Shown one piece after another: positions 24,591 to 33,791 of a DNA stretch of 55,434 nucleotides. The notes under the pieces were generated by a model. The model made no database searches. It saw only the letters and a program-made list of their open reading frames with translations, and had not been told where the DNA came from. The translations under genes and the position numbers were made by a program. How positions within the stretch are numbered: the stretch's first letter is position 1; every line of letters begins with the position of its first letter. This DNA comes from a virus, in IMG/VR virus record IMGVR_UViG_3300047471_000544, positions 1 to 55,434 of that record; one strand, written 5' to 3'.

Positions 24591-26561
24591 GTGCCGTTCT
24601 ATTTCGCATGGTGTGGTCCGGGTGAGGCCTTCAGCGGCACTCATATGCGTGAGGACGAGGCGGTCTTGTCGTTCGACATCGCCCACGCCGAGGGACAAAT
24701 CCCGACACTCGATGTTGAGGTCAAGAATCCGCATGTCGGATTGTTGGCGCCAGGCAGATTGCAATGGACGTGGTTTTCCTGGCAGTCACCGGCCGACGGA
24801 AGGGTGACGCCGTTATTTTACGGTCGGCTGGTTGCATTGCCGTCGAACTTGTTGGGGGAGGTGGTCACACTAAAATTTGTGGCCCGTCCGGCAAACTATG
24901 CTGCGCAGAAGCAAGCCGTCGCCGAGACCTTGAAGGTGTCACCGTTTTACGATCCGATCTGGATCGATCAATCTCATTTCGATGATCCGGATACCATACT
25001 CGAGACCTACACCTCGTCCTGGCACGTGGACCGGTTTGCGCAGACGGTCAGCATCAGCGACATAACATTCGGTGAGGATGGGACCGAAGAATTCAAATTG
25101 GAGGATTCCTATTACGACAGCGTTGCCATTTCCTTTGCGCAGGCTCCGCAGAACATGGTCATATTCGACGGTACGATCAACTGGACGCAGCAGGATGTCG
25201 GTCTGGTCGGGGTACCGACCACCAGTATCCCCGCTGTCAACGCCGATCAGGTTGCCCTTGATTGGCCGAAGTCCGGCGACCAATTGGGTGGCGGTGTCAG
25301 TGTCGCCAGCAGCTCGATTGCTGTCGGCGGGGGTGGTGGGACGGTGACCCAGGATGCCCCGCAGAATGTGAGTATCCAAATCAAGAACTTTTCGGCGCAC
25401 CATTCGGACGGTGACTTGTTGTCCTACAATTTGTCGATTAGCGGTTATTTGGACGGAGCACCCATCAATGTCAATGGCGCCAGTGTTTCCGGCGACCCGG
25501 CGACGGGACAAGCTGGGGAGGGGTTTTATAACGCCCAATACGCAGGGATCCGATATGTTACCGGAAGTGGTGGTGGGAACAATGTTCAAGGGAACATGAC
25601 GCTGCAGTACGAGATGCAACGCGGACGTACCGAGACACTCAAGTTCGTGGTCACCAGTCTCCTTCAACAAATCATCACTGTGTCGGAGGACGAGCCGTTC
25701 AATCCGATCAAGATTTCGCTGCAAGGTTCGGATGTCAATCTTGAATTGGCGGGCCAGCCGCCGCCGTTGGGCTATTCCGGGCGAAGCACGTTCTTCCCCA
25801 CCGATCGCGGACTGCAATCCATGATCTATCCGATGTTGCTCGCCCGCGCCCATTTGATGATGTCCGCGCGTGCGGTCAAGGTGTCTTTTGATTGCACGTT
25901 CGAGCGGGCGTTGAACCTCAGTTGTCGGAAGAACGCCATGTTGCACGATCCGCGGCTACCGGGTGGCCAGATCTTCGGTAAGATTACCGATTATCACATC
26001 AAGGGCGCAGGCGACACCGGAACATTGATGGGGACGATCCAATTGGAATCCACCATCGGCACCGGGGATACGATTTTTGTTTCGGAAGGAAGCCCGACCT
26101 ATGTCGACGAAGATTATGCCGCGGTGGGTTATCAGTTTTACACCAATGCCGATTTGGTACCTCCGACCGATGATCTGACGGTCGAGATACCAGCATCATT
26201 CAATGTCGATGACGGTTTGGTGACACCCCTTACGTTCGATCAATTGGTCACGAGGTTCGAAATCCATCACGGTGCGCAGGTCAATGACATCACCGCGTCG
26301 CAGTCGTTCTCACCAGATTTTTCGATCCCCGACGCCAACACCATCGATACTTTTGCTCCCGTCGGGGTTCAATATCAAACGGCAACAAACACCAGCACCG
26401 CTGTCTGGCAGTCCTATGCAGACGCGATACGCTACAATCCGACCTGGCTTGAAATCAACATAGCCCCAGTCGCCGGTCAATCGTATCACGCTGAGTACGA
26501 TCTCGGTGTGGGGATTTTGGTTATTCCAAAACTGATCGACCTGGAGGCGCCCAATGCCTAG
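24591..26561 (+). CDS. Tail tip / hub protein
   Basis: 656 aa, GTG start 4 nt after the previous stop. The N-terminal 130 residues (EDEAVLSFDIAHAEGQIPTLDVEV, WTWFSW) look like the first domain of phage tail-hub proteins. A long beta-rich middle with Gly runs (around 245) and a C-terminal part with H-A-E-Y-D-L-G-V follow. It would form the baseplate hub. Overlaps the next ATG by 8 nt. Confidence 0.6.
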   Translation: MPFYFAWCGPGEAFSGTHMREDEAVLSFDIAHAEGQIPTLDVEVKNPHVGLLAPGRLQWTWFSWQSPADGRVTPLFYGRLVALPSNLLGEVVTLKFVARPANYAAQKQAVAETLKVSPFYDPIWIDQSHFDDPDTILETYTSSWHVDRFAQTVSISDITFGEDGTEEFKLEDSYYDSVAISFAQAPQNMVIFDGTINWTQQDVGLVGVPTTSIPAVNADQVALDWPKSGDQLGGGVSVASSSIAVGGGGGTVTQDAPQNVSIQIKNFSAHHSDGDLLSYNLSISGYLDGAPINVNGASVSGDPATGQAGEGFYNAQYAGIRYVTGSGGGNNVQGNMTLQYEMQRGRTETLKFVVTSLLQQIITVSEDEPFNPIKISLQGSDVNLELAGQPPPLGYSGRSTFFPTDRGLQSMIYPMLLARAHLMMSARAVKVSFDCTFERALNLSCRKNAMLHDPRLPGGQIFGKITDYHIKGAGDTGTLMGTIQLESTIGTGDTIFVSEGSPTYVDEDYAAVGYQFYTNADLVPPTDDLTVEIPASFNVDDGLVTPLTFDQLVTRFEIHHGAQVNDITASQSFSPDFSIPDANTIDTFAPVGVQYQTATNTSTAVWQSYADAIRYNPTWLEINIAPVAGQSYHAEYDLGVGILVIPKLIDLEAPNA

Positions 26562-26784
26562 CTTGGAACAGATCATCCGACCGTTCGTGGTCATGGATAC
26601 GACACCTCCCGCCGTTGCCCAAACCGCACCTGCCGCACCCTCGACACCGACCACGTTAAATATTGGGTTGGGAGCGGGGGCCGCTGGCGGGAGCACCACG
26701 ATGCAACAAACGTCGGGGAGCTATTCGCGTGATTGGAAGAAGTACATGACTTCCGTTGTCAAGGAGAAGAAGACCAGTGGTTGA
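26554..26784 (+). CDS. Small tail-tip region protein
   Basis: 76 aa, starting inside the end of the hub gene. N-terminal LEQIIRPFV, a Pro/Ala/Thr-rich centre, and a charged end S-Y-S-R-D-W-K-K-Y. Short proteins in this position are common in rhizobial siphophages. No function assigned. Confidence 0.5.
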   Translation: MPSLEQIIRPFVVMDTTPPAVAQTAPAAPSTPTTLNIGLGAGAAGGSTTMQQTSGSYSRDWKKYMTSVVKEKKTSG

Positions 26785-26798
26785 GAGGTTCAATTGAG

Positions 26799-27638
26799 AT
26801 GCCGATTATTTATCGAACGGCTGGACCCTGGGGCGCCGGTAAGGGAGCCAACCTCGTCGCTGGTGAGGTCGATGGCAATTTTTACGACATCAACAATCGG
26901 CTGACCGTCACGGAAGGAAGCATTCCCACACTAGTCTCGATTTCGTCGTTCGAGGTCAGTGGGAACGTCTTCTACATCCATATGAGCAACGGCACCATTC
27001 AAGGGCCGTTCACCTTGCCGCAAATGGCTTGGAACTTTCGCGGAGCGTGGACTACCAACACTTTGTACAACGTCAATGACGTCGTCACCATCAATGGCGG
27101 CACCTATATGGTGTTGTTCAATCATATCAGTGTGACCCCGTTCGACCCATACGCCAATGACGGAGCCGGGCATTTTTACTACGGATTGTTGCTGACCAAT
27201 CCTTCTAACACCATCCCTGTCGGTGGGGAGGCGGGACAATACCTCTACAAGTTTTCGGATACCGATTACGACATGGGTTGGGCAACGCCTGTAGTATACC
27301 CGTCCCAAGCCTTGCGTGAGGCTGCTAATCCGACCTATGCCTTGACGTTGGACAACATCGCCAGTTACGTGCGTTGCGTCAATGGTTCGGGATGCACCAT
27401 TCAGATCCCGAATGACACGGCATTGAACTTGCCGATTTCCAGTGAGATCACGTTTCGCCAATGCACCAACGCCCCTGTTACCCTGCAGGTGGCATCCGGG
27501 GTGACCATCAACACGATCGCCGGTTATTTATTCAGTGACGGTAGTGTGCAGACGGGACGTTATGGTGCGGTGATCACGGCGAAGAAGGTCGCTCCCAACA
27601 ATTGGGACGTGTTTGGTTTGTTGGCGACAGGGGTGTGA
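26799..27638 (+). CDS. Tail fibre / baseplate protein
   Basis: 279 aa. It begins PIIYRTAGPWGAGKGANL followed by E-V-D-G-N-F-Y-D-I, an N-terminal signature of phage fibre proteins. A middle domain with W-N-F-R-G-A-W and Y-N-V-N-D-V-V resembles carbohydrate-binding modules of chitinase type. The C-terminal half is beta-rich. Probably adheres to the cell surface. Confidence 0.6.
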   Translation: MPIIYRTAGPWGAGKGANLVAGEVDGNFYDINNRLTVTEGSIPTLVSISSFEVSGNVFYIHMSNGTIQGPFTLPQMAWNFRGAWTTNTLYNVNDVVTINGGTYMVLFNHISVTPFDPYANDGAGHFYYGLLLTNPSNTIPVGGEAGQYLYKFSDTDYDMGWATPVVYPSQALREAANPTYALTLDNIASYVRCVNGSGCTIQIPNDTALNLPISSEITFRQCTNAPVTLQVASGVTINTIAGYLFSDGSVQTGRYGAVITAKKVAPNNWDVFGLLATGV

Positions 27639-27644
27639 GATCTC

Positions 27645-28238
27645 ATGGCAAGTGAGATTCGGGTCAGTATCATCAAACGCATCTATCAGGACGACGACAA
27701 GGACAGCGGGACGTGGGTCGATATCGAGCGCGTCTCGGAAATGACCGTGACCGCACCTCACCCTGATGGTTATGGCTTGCAAACGGTGCATTATTCCTTC
27801 GATTGGGACCAGTTCGACAGCAATGTGAAGGCTGCCAATGGTAGTGATACGGACTACATCGAGTTCAAGGAAATCGCCGATCCAAATGATGAGTCCAGCA
27901 CGATCAAAATCCCATTGCGACTTCAGGTCGTCATCAAGGATGCAAACAATAGCTATCGTCTGTTTTTTGAAAACGGCGAGGACAACAAAACCCGCAAGGT
28001 TCATGTGAAGCGCGTCTATGGTTACGACATCGCCGATAGTCAACTCGATGCGCAAGGACAGCCGCCGAGCGATGCCAAGCAGTATAAAAACCTTCTGCTG
28101 GACGACATCAAGAACGAGGGTCATTACATCGATGTCGAGATCATCGACAAGCACGTGCTCGAGCAGAACAGGGGGATGACCTACTCCAAGAAGAATTGGG
28201 CGCAGGACATCAATGCTATCCTAACCGAGGGCCTGTGA
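27645..28238 (+). CDS. Hypothetical tail-region protein
   Basis: 197 aa, 6 nt after the previous gene. Mixed strands and helices, many Asp/Lys residues, no recognised domain. The stop overlaps the next ATG. Tail function is by position only. Confidence 0.5.
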   Translation: MASEIRVSIIKRIYQDDDKDSGTWVDIERVSEMTVTAPHPDGYGLQTVHYSFDWDQFDSNVKAANGSDTDYIEFKEIADPNDESSTIKIPLRLQVVIKDANNSYRLFFENGEDNKTRKVHVKRVYGYDIADSQLDAQGQPPSDAKQYKNLLLDDIKNEGHYIDVEIIDKHVLEQNRGMTYSKKNWAQDINAILTEGL

Positions 28239-29452
28239 TGTCGAATGGGAGTGGCGAGATCGACCCTCCGTGGCGATTGGATCCGTTGCAGAACATCGTC
28301 AACGTGCATTGGGGCGGTCTTGCTGCGGAATTTTTGGATGGTGACAACTATCTGAGTTATTCGGCTGGTGTCGATGATTTCAGCGAGGCAGTGATCTCAC
28401 TGTGGTTTCGGGTACCGCAGGAATCGATTGACGCCGCAGCCGCAGCATATAAGTCGGATTCCTCCCTTCCCTTCAATGGAATCATCCCGCTTGTGGTCAT
28501 GGGAAAGAAAGGAAATACGGCAGGCGGGGACAGCCTAGACCCTACCTATATCGGGTTGGTTTGCGGTCTAGGTCCAGAGGATAAAAATACTGCCGGCTTG
28601 TTTGCGAACTTCGAGACTTGCGCGGAGCCGGATATAAATATCGACCACCTAAAAGAAGGCAGTTCGACCGCGTCGATTAGTACTCATGCCGCAATTACCG
28701 CGGACTCGTGGCACCATATGCTGGTTTCCGTCAAGCTCGATGACATGTCGAGCACCGGTTGGGCTTTTGATGACGAAGATATAGCAGGAGGAGATATTAC
28801 CGGTCACTTTGGAGGTTTATCGCATGTCTACATGGCGATTGATGATGTCAATCTCCTCGGGTCCGACCTGACCGGTGACTACCCCGAGGGATATGATGAC
28901 AAAAACGCGGTTGCTGCGTCAGATTGTATAGAAATTGCCAACGAAATACAGCCTAGTGAAGTGCCACCAGGTTCTCCCCTTGGCACTCCAGCAGAACCAA
29001 CCGGCCCGGTACCGTCTTATTCGGTGAGCAGCCTCACGGTCCCGGGCGGGGGGAATCCGATTGGGCTTCCCGCAACCTCGGAGTTCGCAAGTAGTATCCT
29101 TCGTGTCGAGATGGCCGAGTTTCAAATGTGGACCGGGGTATCTATGGACACCAGTGACGAGACGTTTCGACGCGCCTTCATCGACGCGGATGGCAAGCCG
29201 GTGCCTCCGGATAGGAAGAGGGGTGATGGTGAAAGCTCGGGCTCCATCGAGTTGATGGGATCGCGACCGAATGTTCTTTTCAACGGGTCCGGTAATTGGA
29301 TCAATGGTAAAAACACCGGCCCCCCTCCTGACGCAACCCCCTCCGGACCACCACCGGTAGGACCGCCACCCCCTGGATCGTTCGATTTTACCCCGACCGG
29401 TACGATCAAGGCATACAAGCCCGATCCAAGTTTACATGGACCGCAGAGTTGA
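28238..29452 (+). CDS. Putative LamG/concanavalin-like adhesin
   Basis: 404 aa. The pattern F-L-D-G-D-N-Y-L-S-Y-S, A-V-I-S-L-W-F-R-V and S-W-H-H-M-L-V-S-V resembles LamG/concanavalin A-like lectin folds. The C terminus is Pro/Gly-rich with a P-P-P-x-G run. Likely part of the receptor-binding set. Fold call is moderate; target unknown. Confidence 0.55.
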   Translation: MSNGSGEIDPPWRLDPLQNIVNVHWGGLAAEFLDGDNYLSYSAGVDDFSEAVISLWFRVPQESIDAAAAAYKSDSSLPFNGIIPLVVMGKKGNTAGGDSLDPTYIGLVCGLGPEDKNTAGLFANFETCAEPDINIDHLKEGSSTASISTHAAITADSWHHMLVSVKLDDMSSTGWAFDDEDIAGGDITGHFGGLSHVYMAIDDVNLLGSDLTGDYPEGYDDKNAVAASDCIEIANEIQPSEVPPGSPLGTPAEPTGPVPSYSVSSLTVPGGGNPIGLPATSEFASSILRVEMAEFQMWTGVSMDTSDETFRRAFIDADGKPVPPDRKRGDGESSGSIELMGSRPNVLFNGSGNWINGKNTGPPPDATPSGPPPVGPPPPGSFDFTPTGTIKAYKPDPSLHGPQS

Positions 29453-29468
29453 TTGAAAGTATGTTGGG

Positions 29469-30782
29469 ATGCTCAATGGTGTCATTGCCGAAGAACTGTT
29501 ATTGGCGTTGGCAACGACGCCGGCGGACGGTATCGTCGATGCGGACATGTTTCCGCCGCCGACGGTCTCCGTTCCGGGCTTCCTATTGTTTGAAGGTCTG
29601 TTTCCCGCAGACGACATCTTCTATCCAGCGTATGTCGGCGACATCAATCTCAGCATCCACCCGAACCTGTTGGTCGACCCCGACGCAATCTATCCCTTTA
29701 CCACGACGCGCAGCATTGCCATCGTTCCATCGTTGTTTACGGACATCGATGTCATTTACGCGCCGGTCGTCAACAACAAGGTCCTGGCACCGCAACTGTT
29801 CATCGATGTGGAGCTCTTTGGTGGTCTCAAGAAGCTTCAACAAGGCCAGGCGACCATCAACCAGCAGTTCCCGATCGATAGGGTCATAGATGTTGATAAC
29901 GTCTACGGCGCGGTCATCGGATTTGCCGGTATTACCCTCATCACCCAACAGGCATTGTTGGCGGGCTCGGATGATGTCGTCTATCTTAATGAGACCACCA
30001 GTCGCGATACCGTGTTGCAATTCGGATCGTTCGTTCATGAAACGGCCGCGTACACGGCACCCCCATCCGGCGCGCTGTTGGCCCATCTGGTTGTCGATAC
30101 CGACACCATCCCGATACCGAATCTATTGGGATCGCTCGGACCCCCGCTGTTCCAGGACATCGATGCCTTTTACGGCCCGGCCAGACTTTACACATTACAA
30201 CCAGGTGCTGTCCTTGACAGCGATGTGGTTTTCGCCCCGCGTGTGGGCCGTCAACTGCTACCGGACGTCGTCTCGGATCAAGACACCTTCAACGGCCCGA
30301 CCTTCACCTTGCCTGGTTCGTTCGCCTTGTTCGTCGATCCGGCGGAATCCATACCAGCCCCGACTGTTACCCCGCAGCGGGCGACGATTTTGCCGCCCTT
30401 GCTCAATGACGTTGACGCGTTCACCACGGCAAGGCTCGATGCGGCAATCATCGCGCCCATTCTGCCGGACGATACTATCTTCCGAGTTCCGGTTACCAGT
30501 ATCGGGCCACTCACACCGGTGGTCTCGGTCATCGATCCCGAGCCATTCTTTGCGCCCGTCATCGGCGATGCCCCACACGTGCCAAGCCTCGTCTTGGATA
30601 CGGACGTCTTCCTGGCACCGAGTATCGGCATCACACGGGTACTCACAGTAGGGATTGTCACCGACAGTGACGGGTTCTACGCACCGGCCGCGGCCCAGTC
30701 CGGCTTTGACGGCACACTCGTCCTCGACGGGCCGATCATGCCGTCGACCCCACAGCCTACCGTGATCTTCATCGAGGGTTAG
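29469..30782 (+). CDS. D-x-D repeat virion protein 2
   Basis: 437 aa made of about 15 imperfect units near 25 residues, pattern L-x-P-x-L-x-x-D-x-D-x-[FIV]-[FY]-x-P-x-[VI]. Examples are VPSLVLDTDVFLAPSIG and LPDVVSDQDTFNGPTFT. The same unit builds the protein at 18525, so the particle carries two related repeat proteins. Regular Asp pairs could bind calcium. No enzyme motif seen. Confidence 0.6.
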   Translation: MLNGVIAEELLLALATTPADGIVDADMFPPPTVSVPGFLLFEGLFPADDIFYPAYVGDINLSIHPNLLVDPDAIYPFTTTRSIAIVPSLFTDIDVIYAPVVNNKVLAPQLFIDVELFGGLKKLQQGQATINQQFPIDRVIDVDNVYGAVIGFAGITLITQQALLAGSDDVVYLNETTSRDTVLQFGSFVHETAAYTAPPSGALLAHLVVDTDTIPIPNLLGSLGPPLFQDIDAFYGPARLYTLQPGAVLDSDVVFAPRVGRQLLPDVVSDQDTFNGPTFTLPGSFALFVDPAESIPAPTVTPQRATILPPLLNDVDAFTTARLDAAIIAPILPDDTIFRVPVTSIGPLTPVVSVIDPEPFFAPVIGDAPHVPSLVLDTDVFLAPSIGITRVLTVGIVTDSDGFYAPAAAQSGFDGTLVLDGPIMPSTPQPTVIFIEG

Positions 30783-30786
30783 GTTC

Positions 30787-32589
30787 ATGGCATTCTACGA
30801 TCTTGCCTGGTACTGCAACGCCGGGGATCAATCGACCACCGGCCATTATGCAGTTGCGAAGTGGGCCGCTACTACCGCAATTGCGGCTGGCGCGCTGCGT
30901 CGGCAACTCACCGCGCCTGCGGTCGGAAGCGAACGGGTGTTTGTTTGCATCGTTGCCGGTACGACCGGCTCCACCGAGCCTACCTGGGTTCTGACGCGCG
31001 GCGCCAAGACCACCGACGGCACTGTTACTTGGATGGAATGCACGGGTGCATCCGCCGTCAATGGCGATCTGACCAATACAGTGAACTGGACGGCAGCCAA
31101 GGCGATCGGTGCTCCCTCGCTGGGTGCGATCATCCAACGAAATTCCGGCGCGAGCTGCCAGATTTGCACGACGGCCGGGACGATGGGAGCTTCCGAACCG
31201 GCGTTCAGCAACACGGCTGGCGTGACGACTTCGGAAAGCGGTGGGACGGCTGTTTGGACCTCGTTGGGCGCAGTCGGCAATTTCACCGGAGGACAGGCCC
31301 CGCACGCGCGCCTCCCCAATGCCTGCGCACCCACTTGGTGGGTCGCTGGCAACACGATCTATGTCGGTGACAATCACGCCGAGTCGCAGGCCACGGCCAT
31401 TACCATCAATCCGGCGTTGACCCAGGCGACGGTCGGCAAGATCGTTTGCCACGACCATGTTGGCAGCTATCCACCAACATCGTCCAATTTGAAAACCACG
31501 GCAACGATATCAACGACGGCGGCAGTAGCTATCAATTTCAATCCTGTCAGTGGGGCAATCTACGTTTATGGACTGACGTTTATTTCCGGGGTCGGACAAT
31601 CGGCCGGATCATCAAACATAGCGTTGTTCCCTAATTCAGCCTTCTATTATTTCGACGCCTGCAATTTCAAGTTGGCTTCCACTGCAGCGAACACCCAGAT
31701 TGTGCTGAACACGACCAGTGCCGGTGCCATTGTCTGGAACAACGGCCAGGTCAGCTTTGCCAACATTGCGCAATTTGTGGCTTTTGGTACTACCAGTTTT
31801 ATTTGGCAGAACACCGGGCAGGTTTTGGTAAGCGGTTCGTCGGTGCCCACGAATCTCCTTGGTCAATTGGTTCCCGCTGGTCTCAGCAGCGTCACACTCG
31901 AAGCGCTTGATCTCAGTCAGGTCACTTCTGTTTTTGCAACAGCCACCATTTCGATTGGCAATTGGGTCGTCAAGGACTGCAAGCTCAATGCTTCCGTGAC
32001 GTTCTCGAATCCATCGAATGTCGGTCAAATAGTCCAGTCTATTCGGGCCGACGGCGGTGCTACAGCTTACAAGTCCGCCCGCTATGCCTACGAAGGCACC
32101 GAGACGACGGAGACGAGCGTTACTCGTGTCGGCGGCGCGAGTGATCCGACCGGGCAGGCGCAAAGCCGTAAGATTGCCACCACAGCGAATTCGCAATGGC
32201 TGCGGCCGTTCAAAGCCGAGCCTTACGCGATCTGGAATCCGACCACCGGGTCGACTGTCACGGTGACGGTGTACGGCACCATCAACGCGGGCGCGCTGCC
32301 GAACAACGATGACATTTGGCTGGAGGTCGAGTATCTCGGATCGGCGTCATTCCCGGTCGGAACGATTGTCGCGACGACCAAGTCCAACCTGCTCGCCGCC
32401 AATGCGGCAGTGGCATCGGACGGCTCGACCTGGAACGGCGGCGGGTCGGGTGCCGGCTGGTCACCGTTCAAGCTCGTCGCCACGCTGTCGTCGCCCCAAC
32501 CCGGCATGGCCGGTTATCTGCACGCGCGAGTGCGTGCTGCCAAGCCGTCCACGACCTTCTACATCGATCCCAAGATTGTCCTGACGTGA
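30787..32589 (+). CDS. Tail spike, beta-helix type
   Basis: 600 aa starting MAFYDLAWYCNAGDQ. Residues about 200-420 show pectate-lyase-like spacing of short hydrophobic strands and Asn/Ser/Thr turns, and residues about 440-600 look like a C-terminal beta-sandwich. Such spikes bind or cut surface polysaccharide. It is the last of the fibre genes. The stop overlaps the next GTG. Confidence 0.6.
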   Translation: MAFYDLAWYCNAGDQSTTGHYAVAKWAATTAIAAGALRRQLTAPAVGSERVFVCIVAGTTGSTEPTWVLTRGAKTTDGTVTWMECTGASAVNGDLTNTVNWTAAKAIGAPSLGAIIQRNSGASCQICTTAGTMGASEPAFSNTAGVTTSESGGTAVWTSLGAVGNFTGGQAPHARLPNACAPTWWVAGNTIYVGDNHAESQATAITINPALTQATVGKIVCHDHVGSYPPTSSNLKTTATISTTAAVAINFNPVSGAIYVYGLTFISGVGQSAGSSNIALFPNSAFYYFDACNFKLASTAANTQIVLNTTSAGAIVWNNGQVSFANIAQFVAFGTTSFIWQNTGQVLVSGSSVPTNLLGQLVPAGLSSVTLEALDLSQVTSVFATATISIGNWVVKDCKLNASVTFSNPSNVGQIVQSIRADGGATAYKSARYAYEGTETTETSVTRVGGASDPTGQAQSRKIATTANSQWLRPFKAEPYAIWNPTTGSTVTVTVYGTINAGALPNNDDIWLEVEYLGSASFPVGTIVATTKSNLLAANAAVASDGSTWNGGGSGAGWSPFKLVATLSSPQPGMAGYLHARVRAAKPSTTFYIDPKIVLT

Positions 32590-32771
32590 GGAACGCGCTC
32601 GAGGTCTATTTGATCGTAGGGGCGCTCACCGGATTGGTGGTGGTGTTTAATAATACCCGGCCAATGGGTTCGCTCGTCTACGCGACATCACTCCTGGTTC
32701 TGATTCTGCTGTGGCCGTTATGTCTCCTCGGCGGGGCGATCAAGATGAGCAGAAAGAGCGGGAAGGCATGA
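32586..32771 (+). CDS. Small two-span membrane protein
   Basis: 61 aa from a GTG overlapping the spike stop (GTGA). Two hydrophobic spans (about 6-21 and 30-50) and a basic tail (K-M-S-R-K-S-G-K). The form fits a class II holin, but the amidase is 4 kb downstream, so this stays tentative. The stop overlaps the next ATG. Confidence 0.5.
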   Translation: MRNALEVYLIVGALTGLVVVFNNTRPMGSLVYATSLLVLILLWPLCLLGGAIKMSRKSGKA

Positions 32772-33343
32772 TGCAGGAACGCATTACCGCGCCAGGACGT
32801 CAGTGCGGCTCCTGCTCGCTGTGCTGCAAGCTGCTGCGCGTGCTCGAGCTCGACAAGCCGGCGAATGAGTGGTGCCAGCATTGCCAGCCCGGTCACGGGG
32901 GCTGCACGATCCACGAAAGCCGCCCACAAATCTGCCGCGGCTATTACTGCGGCTGGATGTTGTCGGATCGCGTCGGCGACGAATGGTACCCGCTGACCTG
33001 CCACATGGTCCTGTCGATCGGACGGATCGACGGGGTCCAAATGGTGACGGTGACGGTCGACGGCAAATATCCGCTGACCTGGCGCGAGCCAAAATATCAC
33101 CAGCAATTGGTGCGCATGGCGCACGGCGGCCTAAAAGTCGACGATCCGGAGAAGGTCTACATCGTGCAAGTGCGGGTCGACAATCGGGTGTGGCTGGTCC
33201 TGCCCGACCGCGACATCGAGATCACCAAGTGTTCATACATCCTGAAATTGGCACGCCCTGGGGAATGGGAGGTCGAGCAGTTCCCAGATAGCGAAGCAGC
33301 GGCTGATAGGGTTGCGGCGCTGACCGGTGCCAATGCAGCCTAG
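32768..33343 (+). CDS. YkgJ-like cysteine cluster protein
   Basis: 191 aa. Cysteines are arranged as C-G-S-C-S-L-C-C near residue 13, then W-C-Q-H-C, G-C-T-I-H and I-C-R-G-Y-Y-C-G-W, the pattern of YkgJ-type zinc/iron cluster proteins. The function of this family is not settled. It is the last rightward gene before a convergent block, and its stop lies in a perfect palindrome. Confidence 0.7.
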   Translation: MMQERITAPGRQCGSCSLCCKLLRVLELDKPANEWCQHCQPGHGGCTIHESRPQICRGYYCGWMLSDRVGDEWYPLTCHMVLSIGRIDGVQMVTVTVDGKYPLTWREPKYHQQLVRMAHGGLKVDDPEKVYIVQVRVDNRVWLVLPDRDIEITKCSYILKLARPGEWEVEQFPDSEAAADRVAALTGANAA

Positions 33344-33350
33344 CTAGGCT
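33337..33350. terminator. Palindrome holding two convergent stops
   Basis: AGCCTAGCTAGGCT is a perfect 14-bp palindrome. It contains the TAG of the rightward gene (33341-33343) and the TAG of the leftward gene (33344-33346), back to back. It may be a small bidirectional terminator; no T-run is present, so this is weak. Confidence 0.35.
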
Positions 33351-33703
33351 TTGACCACTCTCACCTCTGTAAACGACCAGGTCAATGCAATGACCCAGCC
33401 TAAAACCGTCCAACCCAGGAACGCGTTGATTATGAAGATAGCCGCATCATTCTGGTGGCGTCTTTTGGCGGCGATTATGGTCGGGAGGAAATACAACACG
33501 AAGGCACACGCAGCGAAGATTAGAGCTGCTATGCGCTGACTTGCATCTCCATTGGCAATTATGCCGATGAGCGATGCTCCACCAACCATTATGACCAAAA
33601 ACCAAGCAATGGCTTTGAAGCATCTCACGGCCAAAGACTTGCTTTTTATTGACGTGATCAGTACAAGGGCGGGTACCAAGAAGACGAATAGTAAAAGCTC
33701 CAT
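33344..33703 (-). CDS. Superinfection immunity protein
   Basis: 119 aa with three to four hydrophobic spans. The C-terminal part L-P-T-I-I-A-A-K-R-R-H-Q-N, then I-F-I-I-N-A-F-L-G-W-T-V-L-G-W-V-I-A-L-T-W matches the superinfection immunity (Imm-like) family, which sits in the inner membrane and blocks DNA entry of related phages. It is on the strand opposite to the late genes, next to the recombination operon, so it may be expressed in the prophage state. Confidence 0.8.
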   Translation of the reverse strand: MELLLFVFLVPALVLITSIKSKSLAVRCFKAIAWFLVIMVGGASLIGIIANGDASQRIAALIFAACAFVLYFLPTIIAAKRRHQNDAAIFIINAFLGWTVLGWVIALTWSFTEVRVVKA

Positions 33704-33791
33704 GTTCTCTCTCTTTGTGTTTTGTCATCATGACACGTGAAATTTGCGACTGGCTTGTTCGCCGGGGCCAAAGGTTTGCTTCCTGATGCCA

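Noticed and set aside
24939-25946. Long leftward frame opposite the tail-tip gene
   Set aside because: No motif or ribosome binding site, and it is wholly covered by a well-supported late gene.
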